From assembly GCF_016881405.1 (NCBI RefSeq), contig NZ_WOFE01000003.1:62001-126000 (forward strand): a DNA stretch of 64,000 nucleotides, in the 5' to 3' direction. Positions 61,402 through 64,000 of this stretch are shown piece after piece. The notes below the pieces were generated by a model that was not told where the DNA came from, ran no database searches, and saw nothing but the letters and a program-made list of their open reading frames with translations. How positions within the stretch are numbered: the stretch's first letter is position 1; the number at the start of each line of letters is the position of its first letter. Position numbers and translations under genes: made by a program. Origin of the DNA: Deefgea chitinilytica. GTDB taxonomy: Bacteria; Pseudomonadota; Gammaproteobacteria; Burkholderiales; Chitinibacteraceae.

Positions 61402-62570
61402 TAGCGTGGCCCCGGTGGACGTTTGCTGCTTTTCGCAGTGCCGCCTTCTGCATCATGGTTCATTGCGCTGGCGATAACGACTTTTTCGCCTTCTTTCAGT
61501 CCCGATTTCACTTCGGCTACAATATTGCCGCGCAAACCGATGTCGACCTTGCGCTCGCTGATTTGCCCTTGGGCATCGATCACTTTAACTTGATTTTTAC
61601 CATTGATCGCACCGACCGGAATCGTTAGCACATTGCGCGCCTCGGCTAAAATAAAGGTCACTTGTGCGGTCATTTGCAGCCGTAGCAAGCCTTGCAAGTT
61701 CGGCACGAAAAAATGTGCGTTATAAAAAATCGCGTTATTGATTGTTTGTGGTGTGGGCTCTACGCCTGCGACGGTGGCGTTGATCCGTGTTTCTGGTGCG
61801 CCCAAGACTGAAAAATACAGTGGCGTACCGATTTTCAAGCGCACCACATCGGCCTCGGCCACTTGCGCTTGTACTTTCATCGTATCCATATCCGCCAAAG
61901 TTAAAATCGTCGGCGCCGACTGGATAGCGTTCACCGTTTGGCCTTCTTTGACGGCAATCGACGCGACAATGCCATCCATCGGCGCCAGAATTCGCGTAAA
62001 GCCCAGATTGGTTTTGGCCGTTGCCAATTTAATTTGTGCCTGACGCAATTGAGCCGCAAGCTGCTTGATTTCCGCTTCGCGCATTTTGACGGCGTTGGCT
62101 GCTGATTCCAGCTCTTTACGCGGCGTGGCGTCGCCTTCCATCATTGTTTTTTGCCGCGCCAATTCTTTTTGTGCGTCATCGAGCGCAAGCTGCTTAATCA
62201 TTTTTTGCGCTTCCAGGCCTTCAATCGACATTTGCGCTTCGTCGAAATCATTTTGCGACACGCTTGGATCGATCTCGGCGAGCAAATCACCTTTTTTGAC
62301 ACGATCACCGAGTTTCACCAGCAAACGCTGAATTTGCCCCGAAGCCTGCGCGCCGACATCGACGGTTTTTGCTGCTTCGACTTTACCTGTCGCCAGCACC
62401 GAAACCTCCACATCGCCGCGCTTGACCGGGCTGCTAATGACTTGGCTGATTGGATCAACGGTCTCATGTGTAAAGTACGCGTAGCCACCAGCGATTAGCC
62501 CCAGCACGATGATCCAGCGTAGCCAAGCAAGTCGGGACCAGAAGCGCAAAATCGGTGACAGCACAGACAT
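61401..62570 (-). CDS. macA: MacA, periplasmic adaptor of MacB
   Basis: 389 residues. One N-terminal membrane helix (WLRWIIVLGLIAGGYAYF), then a lipoyl-like half (SVLATGKVEAAKTVDVGAQA), a long coiled coil (about residues 100-175, EAQMSIEGLEAQKMIKQLAL), the second lipoyl half (LGFTRILAPMDGIVASIAVK) and a beta barrel. It stimulates MacB and bridges to the outer membrane protein. First gene of the macA-macB-OMF operon; 62571-62860 is the shared upstream region with the divergent phytase-like gene. Confidence 0.94.
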   Translation of the reverse strand: MSVLSPILRFWSRLAWLRWIIVLGLIAGGYAYFTHETVDPISQVISSPVKRGDVEVSVLATGKVEAAKTVDVGAQASGQIQRLLVKLGDRVKKGDLLAEIDPSVSQNDFDEAQMSIEGLEAQKMIKQLALDDAQKELARQKTMMEGDATPRKELESAANAVKMREAEIKQLAAQLRQAQIKLATAKTNLGFTRILAPMDGIVASIAVKEGQTVNAIQSAPTILTLADMDTMKVQAQVAEADVVRLKIGTPLYFSVLGAPETRINATVAGVEPTPQTINNAIFYNAHFFVPNLQGLLRLQMTAQVTFILAEARNVLTIPVGAINGKNQVKVIDAQGQISERKVDIGLRGNIVAEVKSGLKEGEKVVIASAMNHDAEGGTAKSSKRPPGPR

Positions 62571-62794
62571 TCAGTAGACTCCAAAATAATGAAAACGCGA
62601 GCGCAAAAAGGCGCGTGATCGCTTGCTATGACCACGTAATAAAATACCAAAGAACGCGTTACAAAATATGTAAATTAATACCACGCCAAACTAACACCGC
62701 TGACGTATATTTGCACCAATAGGTATATCCTTGAGGTCAATTAAAATTAATGCATGCATTGATATACGTCTGTAATTAACTCAACTCTGCATTT

Positions 62795-62812
62795 TTGTCA
62801 TCTTAATGTCAT
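62795..62812 (+). promoter_or_regulatory. Pho box upstream of the phytase-like gene
   Basis: TTGTCATCTTAATGTCAT: two TGTCAT repeats 11 bp apart, the layout of PhoB sites (CTGTCAT-N4-CTGTCAT). It lies about 55 bp before the start, so phosphate control is likely. Confidence 0.7.
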
Positions 62813-62867
62813 TGAGCGCGCCTAGTATCGCGCGCACGATAAGCCCATTCCATATTGAGAAATGATT

Positions 62868-64000
62868 ATGTTGAAGTTACTTCCTATCGCCGCTTTATTG
62901 GCTAGCGTGGTGCACGCTGCACCTGCATTTGAATTGCAAACGAGTGAGCATCCTGCAATTGCTTCGATTGAGCGTTACGCGGTGCAAACCCCGAGCAAAG
63001 AAAATATCAATTACAACGGCCAATTTATTAGCGTGTTTCCCAAAGGATTCGGATTTGCGCCAGGTTCGGGTTTGGCGCTGAAAAAAATGGATAAAGACGG
63101 CACGTTGTATTTTTGGGCAACGGGCGATCGTGGCCCGAATGCCGATGCGCCTAAAGTGCTTGAAGGCGAAAAAAAACGTGAGGCAAAGATTTTCTTGGCG
63201 CCGGATTACGCACCACGCTTTGCTGAAATTAAAGTGACTCGCAAGCAATCGGCCGATGTGATTTCGAGCAAGCCGTTTTTGATCGACGGTGAATTAGCCA
63301 GCGGCCTGCCACTGCCGAAAGGTACGGTTGGTAGTACGGGTGAAGTCGCGCTGACTGATGGTTTGAAAACGCTCAATGCCAATACTCGTGGTATTGATCC
63401 AGAAGGGATTGTTGCGGATAAAAACGGCAAACTATGGGTGGTGGATGAGTATGGCCCATTTTTGATGCATGTCGATGCGGCCAGTGGCAAAGTGCTCAAG
63501 CAACTCGCGCCGGGCGCTGGTTTGCCCGAGGTGTTAAAGCATCGCCAACCGAATCGCGGTTTTGAAGCCGTTGCCGTAACACCAAACGGCAAAGTGTATG
63601 CCATGCTGCAATCGACGCTGAATATTGATGGCGAAACTAAATCAACAGCGCAATTTATTCGTTTGGTTGAGTTTGATCCAAGCACGGGCGCAACGCGGAT
63701 GTTGGCTTATCCTTTGGATGTCGACGCGTATAAAAAAACCGGTGACGCAAAAATTGGCGACTTGGTGGCGATTGATAACACCCGTTTTGCTTTGATCGAG
63801 CAGGGTAAAGGCAAAGACAAAAAGCTGCGTAATGTCTTGTATGTGATCGATATTGCGGGCGCGGATAATTTGGTCGCCATCGATGGCAAAGAGCCTGAAT
63901 TTGCCAGCAAAGACGCGTTGGCGAACGTGAAGATGATTCGTAAACAGCGCGTGCTGGATTTGCGTGAGCTAGGCTGGACTGCTGAAAAAGCCGAAGGCTT
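62868..64000 (+). CDS. Secreted phytase-like (esterase-like) beta-propeller protein, 3' end outside window
   Basis: 378 residues seen. Start at the second ATG (62868; GAGA 7 nt upstream) gives a signal peptide MLKLLPIAALLASVVHA. Matches the phytase-like/esterase-like domain: FPKGFGFAPGSGLALKKM, TLYFWATGDRGPNADAP, NTRGIDPEGIVADKNGKLWV, VDEYGPFLMHVDAASGKVL and RQPNRGFEAVAVTPNGKVYA. The acidic GDRGPN and DPEG turns fit metal binding. With a Pho box upstream, release of phosphate from organic phosphates is a good guess, but members of this family are poorly characterised. Runs off the right edge. Confidence 0.87.
   Translation, partial: MLKLLPIAALLASVVHAAPAFELQTSEHPAIASIERYAVQTPSKENINYNGQFISVFPKGFGFAPGSGLALKKMDKDGTLYFWATGDRGPNADAPKVLEGEKKREAKIFLAPDYAPRFAEIKVTRKQSADVISSKPFLIDGELASGLPLPKGTVGSTGEVALTDGLKTLNANTRGIDPEGIVADKNGKLWVVDEYGPFLMHVDAASGKVLKQLAPGAGLPEVLKHRQPNRGFEAVAVTPNGKVYAMLQSTLNIDGETKSTAQFIRLVEFDPSTGATRMLAYPLDVDAYKKTGDAKIGDLVAIDNTRFALIEQGKGKDKKLRNVLYVIDIAGADNLVAIDGKEPEFASKDALANVKMIRKQRVLDLRELGWTAEKAEG

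Overview
This is a chromosomal window from a Gram-negative bacterium, most likely a betaproteobacterium of the Neisseriales (Chitinibacter/Deefgea/Chromobacterium-like). The assignment rests on tRNA-fMet sequences with a C1-A72 mismatch, a MacAB-outer membrane factor system, UmuDC, NhaC, chitin-binding secreted proteins and general gene style. No rRNA or species marker is present, so it stays an inference. About the first 40 kb is accessory DNA rich in toxin-antitoxin modules and broken genes. The last 24 kb looks like ordinary metabolic and transport genes.

Layout. 1-1.6 kb: hipBA module 1, running off the left edge, with three operators exactly 50 bp apart. 1.9-8.2 kb: a giant 1812-residue protein with one complete tyrosine-recombinase domain and at least one degenerate one, overlapped by an unknown companion gene. 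8.25-9.9 kb: hipBA module 2 with three operators 49 bp apart. 9.9-10.1 kb: IS3-family relic. 10.3-12.7 kb: lasso-peptide genes A, B and C (the 57-residue precursor is read here directly from the sequence). 12.8-16.6 kb: unknown membrane or secreted proteins, a secreted caspase-like protein and an ankyrin-like protein. 16.8 kb: IS1595 relic. 17.2-20.7 kb: LuxR regulator and an ECF sigma/anti-sigma operon with two unknown genes and a decayed anti-sigma copy. 20.7-22.7 kb: EamA transporter and a hypothetical protein. 22.9-26.5 kb: integrase island (HD protein, 43-residue ORF, integrase, two tandem excisionase/Cro-like switch units). 26.6-29.1 kb: UmuDC and a divergent SRAP protein sharing a GAAC-N4-GTTC box. 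29.2-30.8 kb: HAD phosphatase and a Phd/ParE-type toxin-antitoxin pair. 31.0-31.7 kb: mosaic of hipA, sir2-like and hipB fragments around an intact hipB copy. 31.7-35.5 kb: hipBA modules 4 and 5. 36-38.4 kb: secreted lipase-like and chitin-binding proteins. 38.6-40 kb: hemG pseudogene and a sirtuin. 40.5-40.9 kb: three tRNA-fMet genes.

41.1-50.1 kb is a mannoside-utilisation locus: two glycoside hydrolases, LacI regulator, AGE-family isomerase, PfkB sugar kinase and a sugar-binding protein. It fits the route mannoside to mannose to fructose to fructose-6-phosphate. 50.4-53.3 kb is a YtrA-type GntR regulator with an ABC transporter and a GIN-domain-like protein. 53.6-58 kb holds NhaC, then a glutaminase-MFS pair followed by a second, diverged nhaC 3' end. 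58-62.6 kb is MacA-MacB-outer membrane factor. The window ends inside a secreted phytase-like protein preceded by a good Pho box.

The most notable points are the giant multi-domain recombinase with its companion, the density of separately regulated HipBA modules with phased operators, the predicted Val1-Asp9 lasso peptide, and the chimeric hip/sir2 debris at 31 kb.
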